Assembly: GCA_040954595.2 (NCBI GenBank) | Contig: CM082577.2 | Location: 12,710,001-12,774,000, forward strand | From: Balanoglossus misakiensis | Taxonomy: Eukaryota > Hemichordata | DNA: 64,000 bases | Reading direction: 5' to 3' | Shown: positions 31,703-41,434 of the stretch, one piece after another | Numbering within the stretch: the stretch's first letter is position 1 | Layout: each line of letters starts with the position of its first letter | Translations under genes and position numbers: made by a program | The notes under the pieces: generated by a model | Databases searched by the model: none | Told to the model about the DNA's origin: nothing | What the model saw: only the letters and a program-made list of their open reading frames with translations

Positions 31703-33207
31703 AACTCCAACGAAACCAATAGGGGCCCAAGCCAAGCCAGGCTTGGGCCCCTATTTAGAATCATTCCAAATTCCACAGCTACGATGTCTTTGCATTTTAT
31801 AAGAAAGTTGTCTGTCATTCAACGTTTCAGGTGAGGGAGACACTCTCGAATTGCGTTCCACTAAAACAGACGTTGCTGTTCAAATCAATGTCCCTGATTT
31901 AAGAGCTGTGACTGCGTGTCTCTGGGTAAAAGCTTCTTCGCCAAAAGCAACGGCAACGTTGGTTTCTTACTGTGTCAGCAGATCCAGCTGTAACGAGTTA
32001 CTCTTCTTTGGTACAACCTCTCTGACACTGAACGTCAAAGGGAAAGGCGCTCAGACAGGATTGGGGGTAGATGATGGTGCGTGGCATCACATGTGCGTGA
32101 CATGGTCCTCAAGTGGTGGAAACTGGGCAAGTTACCATAATGGTGACTTGTATCTGAGTGGAGATGGTTTAGTGTCTGGTGAGACTATAAGAACTGGTGG
32201 GACATTGGTGTTAGGTCAAGATCAAGATGACCGGAGGGGTGGATATGATGTGTCACAGGCATTTGTTGGCAGCATCACTCAATTCAACATGTGGTCCAGA
32301 GTCTTAACAGATGGGCAAGTTGCGATGGTGGCACAAGACTGCTCAATTGGAGGAGATGTCTTTACTTGGAATACTGCTTCTCTCTACATGTCAGCTAATG
32401 CGGATCTGGGAAAGAGCAATGTTTGCAGTAAGTTATGTTTTGAACTAGTGTTCAACTATTTAATGTCCCTAACATAGAAGAATGCATGCGGAAATACTAT
32501 ACAAGTTGAAAATCGCCTGTTATAAAATTAGAATCATTCCAAATTCCACTGCTACAATGTCTTTGCATTTTATATTAAAGAAGGTTTTGTCTTTCCACGT
32601 TTCAGGTGAGGGCAACACTCTCGAATTGCGTTCCACTAGAACAGACGTTGCTGTTCAAATCAATGTCCCTGATTTAAGAGCTGTGACTGCGTGTCTCTGG
32701 GTAAAAGCTTCTTCGCCAAAAGCAACGGCAACGTTGGTTTCTTACTGTGTCAGCAGATCCAGCTGTAACGAGTTACTCTTCTTTGGTACAACCTCTCTGA
32801 CACTGAACGTCAAAGGGAAAGGCGCTCAGACAGGATTGGGGGTAGATGATGGTGCGTGGCATCACATGTGCGTGACATGGTCCTCAAGTGGTGGAAACTG
32901 GGCAAGTTACCATAATGGTGACTTGTATCTGAGTGGAGATGGTTTAGCGTCTGGTGAGACTATAAGAACTGGTGGGACATTGGTGTTAGGTCAAGATCAA
33001 GATGACCGGAGAGGTGGATATGATGTGTCACAGGCATTTGTTGGCAGCATCACTCAATTCAACATGTGGTCCAGAGTTTTAACAGATGGGCAAGTTGCAA
33101 TGGTGGCACAAGACTGCTCAATTGGAGGAGATGTCTTTACTTGGAATACTGCTTCTCTCTACATGTCAGCTAATGCGGATCTGGGAAAGAGCAATGTTTG
33201 TGGTTAG
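27417..33207 (+). CDS. Secreted multi-pentraxin protein gene (signal exon plus five pentraxin exons)
   Basis: Six exons, all joined in phase 1: 27417-27486 (signal peptide), 27834-28430, 28842-29438, 29619-30215, 31831-32427 and 32606-33207 (stop TAG). The predicted product is about 1,020 residues: a signal peptide followed by five pentraxin/LamG-like domains of 199 residues. Pentraxins are calcium-dependent, ring-forming pattern-recognition lectins; this one would be secreted and polyvalent. Each repeat keeps HxCxTWSS, the pentraxin signature, plus TGGTLVLGQDQDD and QAFVGSITQ-NMWSRVLTD. Domains differ by only a few residues and their introns are also homologous, so the array arose by very recent tandem duplication of an exon-plus-intron unit, possibly homogenised by gene conversion. 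All exons are multiples of three and phase-symmetric, so any can be skipped or added. An AATAAA follows at 33297. Confidence 0.88.
27562..27651. repeat. (ACAT)n microsatellite in intron 1
   Basis: About 20 uninterrupted tetramers. Similar tracts lie beside pentraxin exons at 49925, 50913 and 51253. Confidence 0.95.
27834..28430 (+). CDS. Pentraxin exon E1
   Basis: 597 bp between CGTTTCAG and GTAAGT. Contains HHMCLTWSSSGGNWASYHNG and GQDQDDRRGGYDVSQ. Differs from its sisters by LNVKEKSAKTG and SITQLNMWS. Confidence 0.9.
28583..28808. mobile_element. TTAA-flanked MITE (piggyBac-like) in the E1-E2 intron
   Basis: 226 bp with termini CCCTCTGAATGCC and GGCATTGAAAAGG, flanked by TTAA on both sides (28579-28582, 28809-28812). 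The paralogous introns read ATATTAAAGAAGG without interruption, an exact empty site. CCC termini and TTAA duplication fit piggyBac-type non-autonomous elements. Confidence 0.85.
28842..29438 (+). CDS. Pentraxin exon E2
   Basis: 597 bp, phase 1-1. The most distinct of the five in the ligand-face loop: GELVHSGQG replaces GDLYLSGDG, and SIEGDAF replaces SIGGDVF. Signature HHMCLTWSS intact. Confidence 0.9.
29619..30215 (+). CDS. Pentraxin exon E3
   Basis: 597 bp, phase 1-1, signature HHMCVTWSS intact; loop reads GDLYLNGDG. Donor is GTGAGT instead of GTAAGT. Confidence 0.9.
30319..31757. mobile_element. 1.4-kb hairpin-ended repeat inserted in the E3-E4 intron
   Basis: Starts GCTGCAAGCAGC (itself a small hairpin) and ends in a strong hairpin, GGGGCCCAAGCC...GGCTTGGGCCCCTA. 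The paralogous introns read ATAAAATTAGAATCATTCC, so the insertion is exact, with at most TTA duplicated. Internally it has a roughly 130-bp tandem duplication (two blocks with GACCAATCACAA and CCGGTTCTGGAGAA) and a (GAAA)n tract near the end. A related end, in opposite orientation, lies at 63525-64000. No protein-coding region seen. The 3' hairpin without clear duplication is reminiscent of Helitron-like termini, but the family is undetermined. Confidence 0.75.
31831..32427 (+). CDS. Pentraxin exon E4
   Basis: 597 bp, phase 1-1, signature HHMCVTWSS intact; GDGLVSGE instead of GDGLASGE. Starts GEGDTLELRSTKTD. Confidence 0.9.
32606..33207 (+). CDS. Pentraxin exon E5 (terminal)
   Basis: Same domain as E4 with almost no changes, but where the others have donor GTAAGT after AATGTTTGCA, this copy reads AATGTTTGTGGTTAG, giving C-G-stop. 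It therefore ends the protein. Confidence 0.88.
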
Positions 33208-33296
33208 TGGAGTAAAATCATCGTACCCCAAATACTTACTAGTAGCTAGTTTCCATGAATATGGAATTGATTTAGCCTCTGTCACACTTAGTAATG

Positions 33297-33302
33297 AATA
33301 AA
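33297..33302 (+). terminator. Polyadenylation signal AATAAA of the pentraxin gene
   Basis: AATAAA about 90 bp past the stop codon; the same region is preserved in the collapsed copy at 26310. Confidence 0.65.
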
Positions 33303-34156
33303 AAGCAAATGAAACTGAATTCTGACTGTGTGTCGCTTGAATGTGATTTGTACATGATTTTATTCACAAATCACCATCAAAATGTTGTTACACACATGCA
33401 CATGCGGACTCAATAGGCTTTGTTAATCTACAATAGAAAGGCACACAATTGAAATGTCTTTGCATTATGAATAAATTATCCGCTTCCGACCTACATGTAC
33501 CTCCCCGAAGGTATCAAACAGAAAGCCATGAAAAGAATGTGTATAACCGTAATTAATGCCTCGATTTTTTCTGCAGTGTGATATTTGGTACACATCACAG
33601 GATTAACCCAGCTGTCTACTTTCCCTGTATTTTTATGACTTGACTGTGTGCATTTTATTTGCAACATTTAGGTCAACTGGTTTTATGTTCTCTGATGTCG
33701 AGTTTACTTTATGCTTGTAAAAGCCAATAAAGTTGTCACCTGATCAACCGAATTTATGTGTAAGACAACATGCTAGTGTATTGGATACCAAGTCGTTATT
33801 CCGTTTGACAAAATTTCAATTTCCCTGTTCCAATATCGCCTGTTTCACAGGACCATAAAACTGTACAGTAGATAAACATTAACTGTTTAAATGAAACTTG
33901 TGCGATCGTGAGTAATTCCGTAATGGGAAAGTAATTGAACTGTTATACTCGCTTGTAAAAGTTTACTTATGGGGTATTTCATTTGACTATGACTACCCCC
34001 TTCCCACATAAGTAATGGGGTTAACCCTTGAAGATTACACTACGTTCTGGTGTTTCATCATTACTTGTAATGTTTGTGACAGCGGACATTGGACTTTCAA
34101 CTAACGGACGAACGAATGCAACAGATATATCATTATGAAAAATTTCAATTGTCACC
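33303..34156. other. No gene; start of duplicated flank
   Basis: No coding segment seen. 34018-34155 (GGTTAACCCTTGAAGATTAC onward) is a direct copy of 36755-36890. Confidence 0.5.
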
Positions 34157-34902
34157 TTAAGGTGGCATTGCATGAAAAGTTGTGATTTTTGCCAAATTTT
34201 ACTTTTTTACATAAATCGGTAGGCCTTATACTGACCCACACCCTGACTAATACGTCTTGGCGGAAATGGTGCATAATCACCCCAAAATAGCACTTTTCTG
34301 AATGAGTTCACAGCTTAACAAATAGGTGTCAACAATGCAAATGGCCGTTTTTCTCAGTTTGCATTTTCGCTGCTCTTGACAACTTCAGACGAAAATAGCT
34401 ACGCTCTGCATTGGCCGAATTTGCTTAAATTTTAACTGGGGATTGTGTATGACCCATCCAACAAAACGGTATTTTTGTTAGTCGATAAAGTGTCCCTGGC
34501 GGGAATAAACTCTGATTCAATACAACTCACCGTGAATTTGATCAAATTTTACTAAAAATCTAACTTTCAAACGCTGTTACTCCTCAATGGAAGCAGATAA
34601 CGCAAAACAAAATTACCATTTTTTTTGCACGTGTACTCCAGTTTCGAATGACATATTAAGATGCATGATGCATGGTCAACTTTTTTACCTATTTTAAATT
34701 TCATGACATAATATCAAAAAATGTTTTTTTTTCACCCAAAATCGCCACCATTTCCGGGGATCAATAATATTTGCAACTCAAACAAAAGTTCAAAATCTCA
34801 GCTTCCAGAATATATATATGATTTATGGGGGTTTTAACTTTGTCTTTGATGAGAAATAGGCCTCTGAAAAAGTCTCGACGGTTTCATGCAATGCCACCTT
34901 AA
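34157..34902. mobile_element. TTAA-type DNA transposon with perfect inverted termini (non-autonomous)
   Basis: 738 bp bounded by GGTGGCATTGCATGAAA and its exact complement TTTCATGCAATGCCACC, flanked by TTAA at 34157-34160 and 34899-34902. No transposase is encoded. TTAA duplication occurs in piggyBac and Kolobok elements; the GG-starting terminus leans to Kolobok. The insertion sits at the left edge of duplicated segment copy 1. Confidence 0.85.
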
Positions 34903-36757
34903 AGAGAATGTGGCTCGCTAATATAAGAACACCGGAGAAAAATGAAGTGCGCAACTTGAGTAGGCAGGCCTGTGGCATGCTTTTAACACCCTTTCAAACC
35001 ATGTCGTCCCATAAGAGCGAACCTTCTTGCATGGACAAAGTGGAAAATAATGAACCGGTACACCTTCAATCCTCTTATTCGTCGGAGCGGATTATTTTTA
35101 AACTATTCAATTACCTTAGGAAAGGCTATATGAATAATGCATACATTCTACCAAACACATGGCAGTAATCTCAATTGAAATAAGACACACTCTGGGCTAT
35201 GTTCCTTCTTAAAATAGTGAATAGTGTTCAATCGGTTCCCACTAAGATATTTTTACCTGAACAAATGAACATTTTCTACCATTCTAAACTAAATTTGTGT
35301 TGCCTGGCTACGTTTTTCTGCCCAAAGTAATTTTTCCTGTGTTCAAAGTGGTATCACAAAACCGTCGGTGACAATAAACATAATAGCCCTCAAAACTTTC
35401 CAAGTCTTTGCAATATTCAAAATGTGCTGCGTGTCACTTTGAGAACAGAGAACAAAACTAGATTCACTTGTTTGATTTCGCGAGACTTGCCGACGTCGAT
35501 CCAAGTCAGAGGCGCTCCTCGAAAGTGAAGCACTGGGATAGAAAGGAAGGGACGAAACTGAAGTTATTTCACCTCCGAGATGAAAAACAATAAAGTAGCA
35601 CCATTTAGGGATAAGGTAAGGGGAAAGGGCGATTATTGACTTGAAACGTAGAATTGTAGCCGCTTACCATCTGGCTGTAATAACTGCATGATATGAATGT
35701 TTGAAATGAAGTTTTTCGCCATGGTAAACAAACAGCTGTCTTCGGATTTAGGACGACGTCGACCTGATGGTAAGTCCAAACTTGAGAAATTTCTTGTAAC
35801 AATTGTGCAGTATTAATAAGGCAGTTTTCATCGTTCAGTCAAAACAATTTCTGACAGAATTTAATAGCTTACGTCAAGCTAATTCAGTCAGAGCAAAATA
35901 GTCATCACGAGTAATTTCAACCTTAAAGAGAATTTTGTTTAAAATGAAAAGCTTTTCATGGTGTTTTACTGCTTGAAACATGCTAAAATACTTGTAAACT
36001 GTACTCAATCTCTACCACGTGTACAACGGACAAGAGTGAACATTCAGTGAATCAATTATGGTCGCTACCCAGTTATTCAATGTTGAGACAACTTTTGTCT
36101 ATATGTATACAGTGATGCATAATGTTTAGATTACACGGGGCTTGTAAGGAAATCTCAGAGTGTGGATTCCTTTCATGTTATAGCTGTCATGTTCATGTCT
36201 TGTTCCCAGTGTTCAGGGAGACTTGCTAACCAAAATGTTTATCAAATGAACTTGGAATGCGATGACTAATCGACGAATTGTTTACCGTGATGTTCAATGT
36301 AATACCAAAGTACCAAACATATTGCTTTCAATTCTGTACTTTGTAGCAGTTAGATTGTACGCCCATGTAAGAAAAGTCCTGCTAGAAAGGGTGTTACATG
36401 CGACCCTTACCAACAGCCGCAGACTAGACGACGACCGCCTTTCAAACCAAGTGTTGCCGAGCGACACGCATAATCTCTCCCCCTCTCTCTCTCTTTCTCT
36501 CTCTCTCTCCCCTCTCAATCCTCTCTCTCCCTCCCTCTCTCCCTATTGTTATTGAATTGCTATTCCATGTGATCTATTATTCTACATGGTGTTTTGTATG
36601 GCTTTACTTTCGTGGTGGTGTTGCCATGGTGACCATTACTGGGCTGTCTTGTATGATTGACACGGATGGAGGGGTTCCCCCATCCTCCCATTGGTGGGTT
36701 CTACACCAATCAGAAGTGCGATCTGGGGCACGTGTTTAGCCCCAAGTTTCGGCTCTG
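34900..36757 (+). repeat. 1.86-kb segmental duplication, copy 1
   Basis: From TAAAGAGAATG to CCCCAAGTTTCGGCTCTG, collinear with 39189-41052 with few substitutions and small indels. It contains a (CT)n tract at about 36473. It includes an 86-codon frame (34908-35168) that stays open in both copies but whose differences are mostly amino-acid changing, so it is not supported as a gene. Confidence 0.9.
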
Positions 36758-37552
36758 GGGTTAACCCTTAAAGATTACACTACGTTCTGGTGTTTCATCG
36801 TTACTTGTAATGTTTGTGACAGCGGATATTGGACTTTGAACTAACGGACGAACGAATGCAACAGATATATCATTATGAAATATTTCAATCTGTACACTTC
36901 AAAATCAAAGAAGGACTGCAGTCCACGAGTTTGTCGGGATGGAAGGTGATCGCAGCAGGGGGTATCGGGAGCTGGAAAGGATTTTCGACAAAAAGATATA
37001 ACAAAGTTTTTGATCTATGAAAAGGGGCGTCCTCCAATGGTTCGTGATGCTAGTCTAGTGCAGTGTGAAGCAGCAGGGGAAATGCGGTCACGAAGTCCGA
37101 GTGGGCAGTAGGCTGCTCTACCTTTGGCCCCGCAGACGACAGGTGGTATTACCCTGGCATCATGGTCTGGAGGTACCAAAGAGACATGCTGGCATGGACG
37201 AGTGTCCACAAACCAAAGACAGTATGTATGATGACCCCTTTTCGCAAGCGTACACAATGCACATGCGCATACTCGAGACTGCGCATTCTAAAGGAACGTT
37301 TGTATCAACAGGTGCGAATAGTCTGGTTATGTAAACGCGTTTTGATATATATGTTCATTTTATGGCCTTTTGGTGAGCAAGCGGGTTATATTAATTAGGT
37401 CACCATTTATTTGTCAAAACTGCCGTTGGTGGCGACATGAAACAACAGACATTACCGTCTGTGTAAGTCAGAACTGAGTCTCTAGCTATTTGCATATAGA
37501 AGGAACGTTTGAGCAGGTGCGATAGTGCAGGAGCTAAACCCCAAATTTTGGC
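36758..37552. other. No gene recognised
   Basis: After the copy of 34018-34155, no supported coding sequence was seen. Confidence 0.4.
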
Positions 37553-37800
37553 ATAATTGTGCCCTTTGGGTAAAAGCATGAAACTTGGTACACTTATGCA
37601 TTGACCCATGGCGGCCATTTTCTGATATGGATCCAAAATGACAGCGCCCTCTAGTGGCCGAAACAGACATTCATACTTTAAAATTGTGCACTTCCGGTTA
37701 AAAGCATGAAATTTGGTATAATTATTCATTGATCCATGGCGGACATTTTCCAATATGGATCACAAAAGTCAGCGCCCTCTAGTGGCCAGAAATTAACATT
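37553..37800 (+). repeat. Two tandem 126-bp diverged repeats
   Basis: TAAAAGCATGAAACTTGG...CAGCGCCCTCTAGTGGCC occurs twice in tandem with substitutions. Non-coding. Confidence 0.75.
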
Positions 37801-38389
37801 TACACTTTTTCCTCCATTAATGGCACTTTTTGGTCAAGTTTAACACTCAGACACTGGAATGTGGGTTGTCTGAAATCACCAAGGTTCTTAAATACGAATT
37901 TTCATACATGGCCGATATTTATTCTGATTACCCGACCTACCCTAATTTTGGCCCACCGACCCTAAACTTGTTAGAGCTCTTCGTAAAGCGGTGTAAAAAT
38001 AACCGTTCTCCACAGTCATATTTTCTACAAAGAAATATGATGTTAAACTTCGGCAGTCAAAACTTTATTACTTGGTTTTCAAAAATATCCTAAAATATTT
38101 TTGGACGCCTTTAATTGTTACAGTTGTTTATAAAACAACACAAAAAATCAATTACTCTTCTGAAGAACCCAACCTTTTCATTCCCTATTTTCCATGGGTA
38201 TAAGGAAAACGTTCCTCGTCCTCGTCAGCAGCAAAAAATTCTTCAGGATAAACGGAATATGGATTCACATTCAGAGTGAATCCGAATAATATTTGGCTGC
38301 AGGGTTAAAGGTCACAAGTACATGATTATTGTTTTGAACTTTAACATTTTCTATGAAACTGTACTTTCTACAGTACTGTGGGTCACTAC

Positions 38390-38392
<3 letters not shown>
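37801..38392. other. No feature recognised
   Basis: AT-rich, no supported gene. Confidence 0.4.
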
Positions 38393-38486
<94 letters not shown>

Positions 38487-38527
38487 GGTGTGTGTGTTGG
38501 TGTGTGTGTGTGTGTGTGTGTGTGTTG

Positions 38528-38564
<37 letters not shown>

Positions 38565-38642
38565 GGTGTGTGCGTGTATGTATGTATGTATGTATGTATG
38601 TATGTATGTATGTATGTATGTATGTATGTATGTATGTATGTA
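38393..38642. repeat. Compound (TG)n-(TATG)n microsatellite
   Basis: A long TG run with a few TTGG interruptions passes into about 16 TATG units. All long frames across it on both strands are artefacts of the repeat. The length is likely to be imprecise in the assembly and polymorphic. Confidence 0.97.
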
Positions 38643-39188
38643 TTCATTGTCGTCATCATCAGGCAATATTCCTCCAGTAAGCATGGTAGGAAGATTCCGG
38701 GGAGGGGGTATTAGAAAGTGTATTAAAAATTTCAATTGTCAACTTAAACCCTGGTGCGGAAAGTCATGGGGTTCGGATTAACGTGTGTTTGTATAGTTGT
38801 TTATTTGGGAGTGGTCGTCGTGCATAATGACTGTGTAATTGCTCTCATGTACACAGAAAATAATTGAACACTTCACACTTCCACGCGATTGACAACTGTT
38901 TGAATGGCGTGGTTTTTGTTTCCCAGGGACGCTTCTGAAAAGCACTGAAACCAGATTTCTCCCAAAATCATCGTTGTTTCATAAGCTCGTGTACTTTTTC
39001 GTCGATAACTTTATGTTGTGTGTGTTTATAAAGCCAACTACTGTCGTTGTGTGGTGTAATTCTTTATGCTTGGACCTGTTTCGGCCGATTTTCATAGAGC
39101 CAAGATCGTTGGTGTTGTCTGTTGTCAGTCAAACGGCATTAAGATTCGCCACTGATTTGGGGGGTCTTTTATACCCCGCACCGGGGTT
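38643..39188. other. No feature recognised
   Basis: Spacer between the microsatellite and duplication copy 2. Confidence 0.4.
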
Positions 39189-41052
39189 TAAAGAGAATGC
39201 GGCTTGCTAATATAAGAACACCGGAGAAAAATGAAGTGCGCAACTTGAGTAGGCAGGCCTGTGGCATGCTTTTATCACCCTTTCAAACCATGTCGTCCCA
39301 TGAGAGCGAACCTTCTAGCATGGACAAAGTGGAAAATAATGAACCGGTGCACCTTCAATCCTCTTATTCGTCGGAGCGGATTATTTTTAAACTATTCAAT
39401 TACCTTAGGAAAGGCTATATGAATAATGCATACATTCTACCCAACACATGGCAGTAATCTCAATTGAAATAAGACACACTGGGCTATGTTCCTTCTTAAA
39501 ATAGTGAATAGTGTTCCATCGGTTCCCACTAAGATAATTTTACCTGAACAAATGAACATTTTCTACCATTCTAAACTAAATTTGTGTTGCCTGGCTACGT
39601 TTTTCTGCCCAAAGTAATTTTTCCTGTGTTCAAAGTGGTATCACAAAACCGTCGGTGACAATAAACATAATAGCCCTCAAAACTTTCCAAGTCTTTGCAA
39701 TATCCAAAATGTGCTGCGTGTCACTTTGAGAACAGAGAACAAAACTAGATTCACTTGTTTGATTTCGCGAGACTTGCCGACGTCGATCCAAGTCAGAGGC
39801 GCTCCTCGAAAGTGAAGCACTGTGATAGAAAGGAAGGGACGAAACTGAAGTTATTTCACCTCCGAGATGAAAAACAATAAAGTAGCACCATTTAGGGATA
39901 AGGTAAGGGGAAAGGGCGATTATTGACTTGAAACGTAGAATTGTAGCCGCTTAGCATCTGGCTGTAATAACTGCATGATATGAATGTTTGAAATGAAGTT
40001 TTTCGCCATGGTAAACAAACAGCTGTCTTCGGATTTAGGACGACGTCGACCTGATGGTACATCCAAACTTGAGAAATTTCTTGTAACAATTGTGCAGTAT
40101 TAATAAGGCAGTTTTCATCGTTCAGTCAAAACAATTTCTAAAAGAATTTAATAGCTTACGTCAAGCTAATTCAGTCAGAGCAAAATAGTCATCACGAGTA
40201 ATTTCAACCTTAAAGAGAATGTTGTTTAAAATGAAAAGCTTTTCATGGTGTTTTACTGCTTGAAACATGCTAAAATACTTGTAAACTGTACTCAATCTCT
40301 ACCACGTGTGAAATGGACAAGAGTGAACATTCAGTGAGTCAATTTATGGTCGCTACCCAGTTATTCAATGTTGAGACAACTTTTGTCTATATGTATACAG
40401 TGATGCATAATGTTTAGATTACACGGGGCTTGTAAGGAAATCTCAGAGTGTGGATTCCTTTCATGTTATAGCTGTCATGTTCATGTCTTGTTCCCAGTGT
40501 TCAGGGAGACCTTGCTAACCAAAATGTTTATCAAATGAACTTGGAATGTGATGACTAATCGACGAATTGTTTACCGTGATGTACAATGTAATAACAAAGT
40601 ACCAAACATATTGCTTTCAATTCTGTACTTTGTAGCAGTTAGATTGTACGCCCATGTAAGAAAAGTCCTGCTAGAAAGGGTATTACATGCGACCCTTACC
40701 AACAGCCGCAGACTAGACGACGACCGCCTTTCAAACCAAGTGTTGCCGAGCGACACGCATAATCTCTCCCCCCCCCTCTCTCTCTCTTTCTCTCTCTCTC
40801 TCTCCCCTCTCAATCCTCTCTCTCCCTCCCTCTCTCCCTATTGTTATTGAATTGCTATTCCATGTGATCTATTATTCTACATGGTGTTTTGTATGGCTTC
40901 ACTTTCGTGGTGGTGTTGCCATGGTGACCGTTACTGGGCTGTCTTGTATGATTGACACGGATGGAGGGGTTCCCCCATCCTCCCATTGGTGGGTTCTACA
41001 CCAATCAGAAGTGCGATCTGGGGCACGTGTTTAGCCCCAAGTTTCGGCTCTG
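39189..41052 (+). repeat. 1.86-kb segmental duplication, copy 2
   Basis: Direct-orientation copy of 34900-36757, lying immediately upstream of the transmembrane exon at 41326. It may therefore include the promoter of that gene; copy 1 would then be a displaced promoter-containing duplicate. That functional idea is inference. Confidence 0.9.
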
Positions 41053-41325
41053 TGCAACGTTTCCTGATTAGTCCGGTTTAATCCCTACCGGATAGCCAGC
41101 CCCGGGTCACCGATCGCGAGATCTAGAGGTGTTCGCCGTAGCAGTTCGGTGTGGGCCGATACTTTCGGCGAGACGTTTGCTTTCCGGCGAGTTCCTACCG
41201 CCGTGTGTGAAGACAGTGCTGTTTGTGAGAGGCTCGGGCGGGTGTGTCTGTGCTACCGGTTTTCAAAGGCGGAACGTCCAGGCTTCCGTCACAATACATG
41301 TATATATCTTTGGTTTGCTTCACAG

Positions 41326-41434
41326 ACCGATGTCAAGACGGGCCAAAAACGGCGGCGGAAGGTTATCATCGGGGTCTTACTCACCACAGGGCTGATACTC
41401 GCTGGTGGTGGTGCTGCGGGTGGGTTTTTTACTG
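41326..41434 (+). CDS. Transmembrane (signal-anchor) exon
   Basis: After CTTCACAG: TDVKTGQKRRRKVIIGVLLT then TGLILAGGGAAGGFFT, donor GTATGT, ending phase 1. Glycine-rich helix of about 22 residues. Confidence 0.65.

Noticed and set aside
38271-38781. Several open frames over 100 codons on both strands
   Set aside because: All are (TG)n and (TATG)n microsatellite translations (alternating Cys-Val, Thr-His or Met-Tyr-Val-Cys).
34908-39457. 86-codon frame preserved in both copies of the segmental duplication (34908-35168 and 39197-39457)
   Set aside because: The few differences between copies are mostly amino-acid changing (for example Trp/Arg, Thr/Ser, Lys/Glu and Cys/Ser), so there is no sign of purifying selection; no domain is recognisable. 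Expression data could reopen it.
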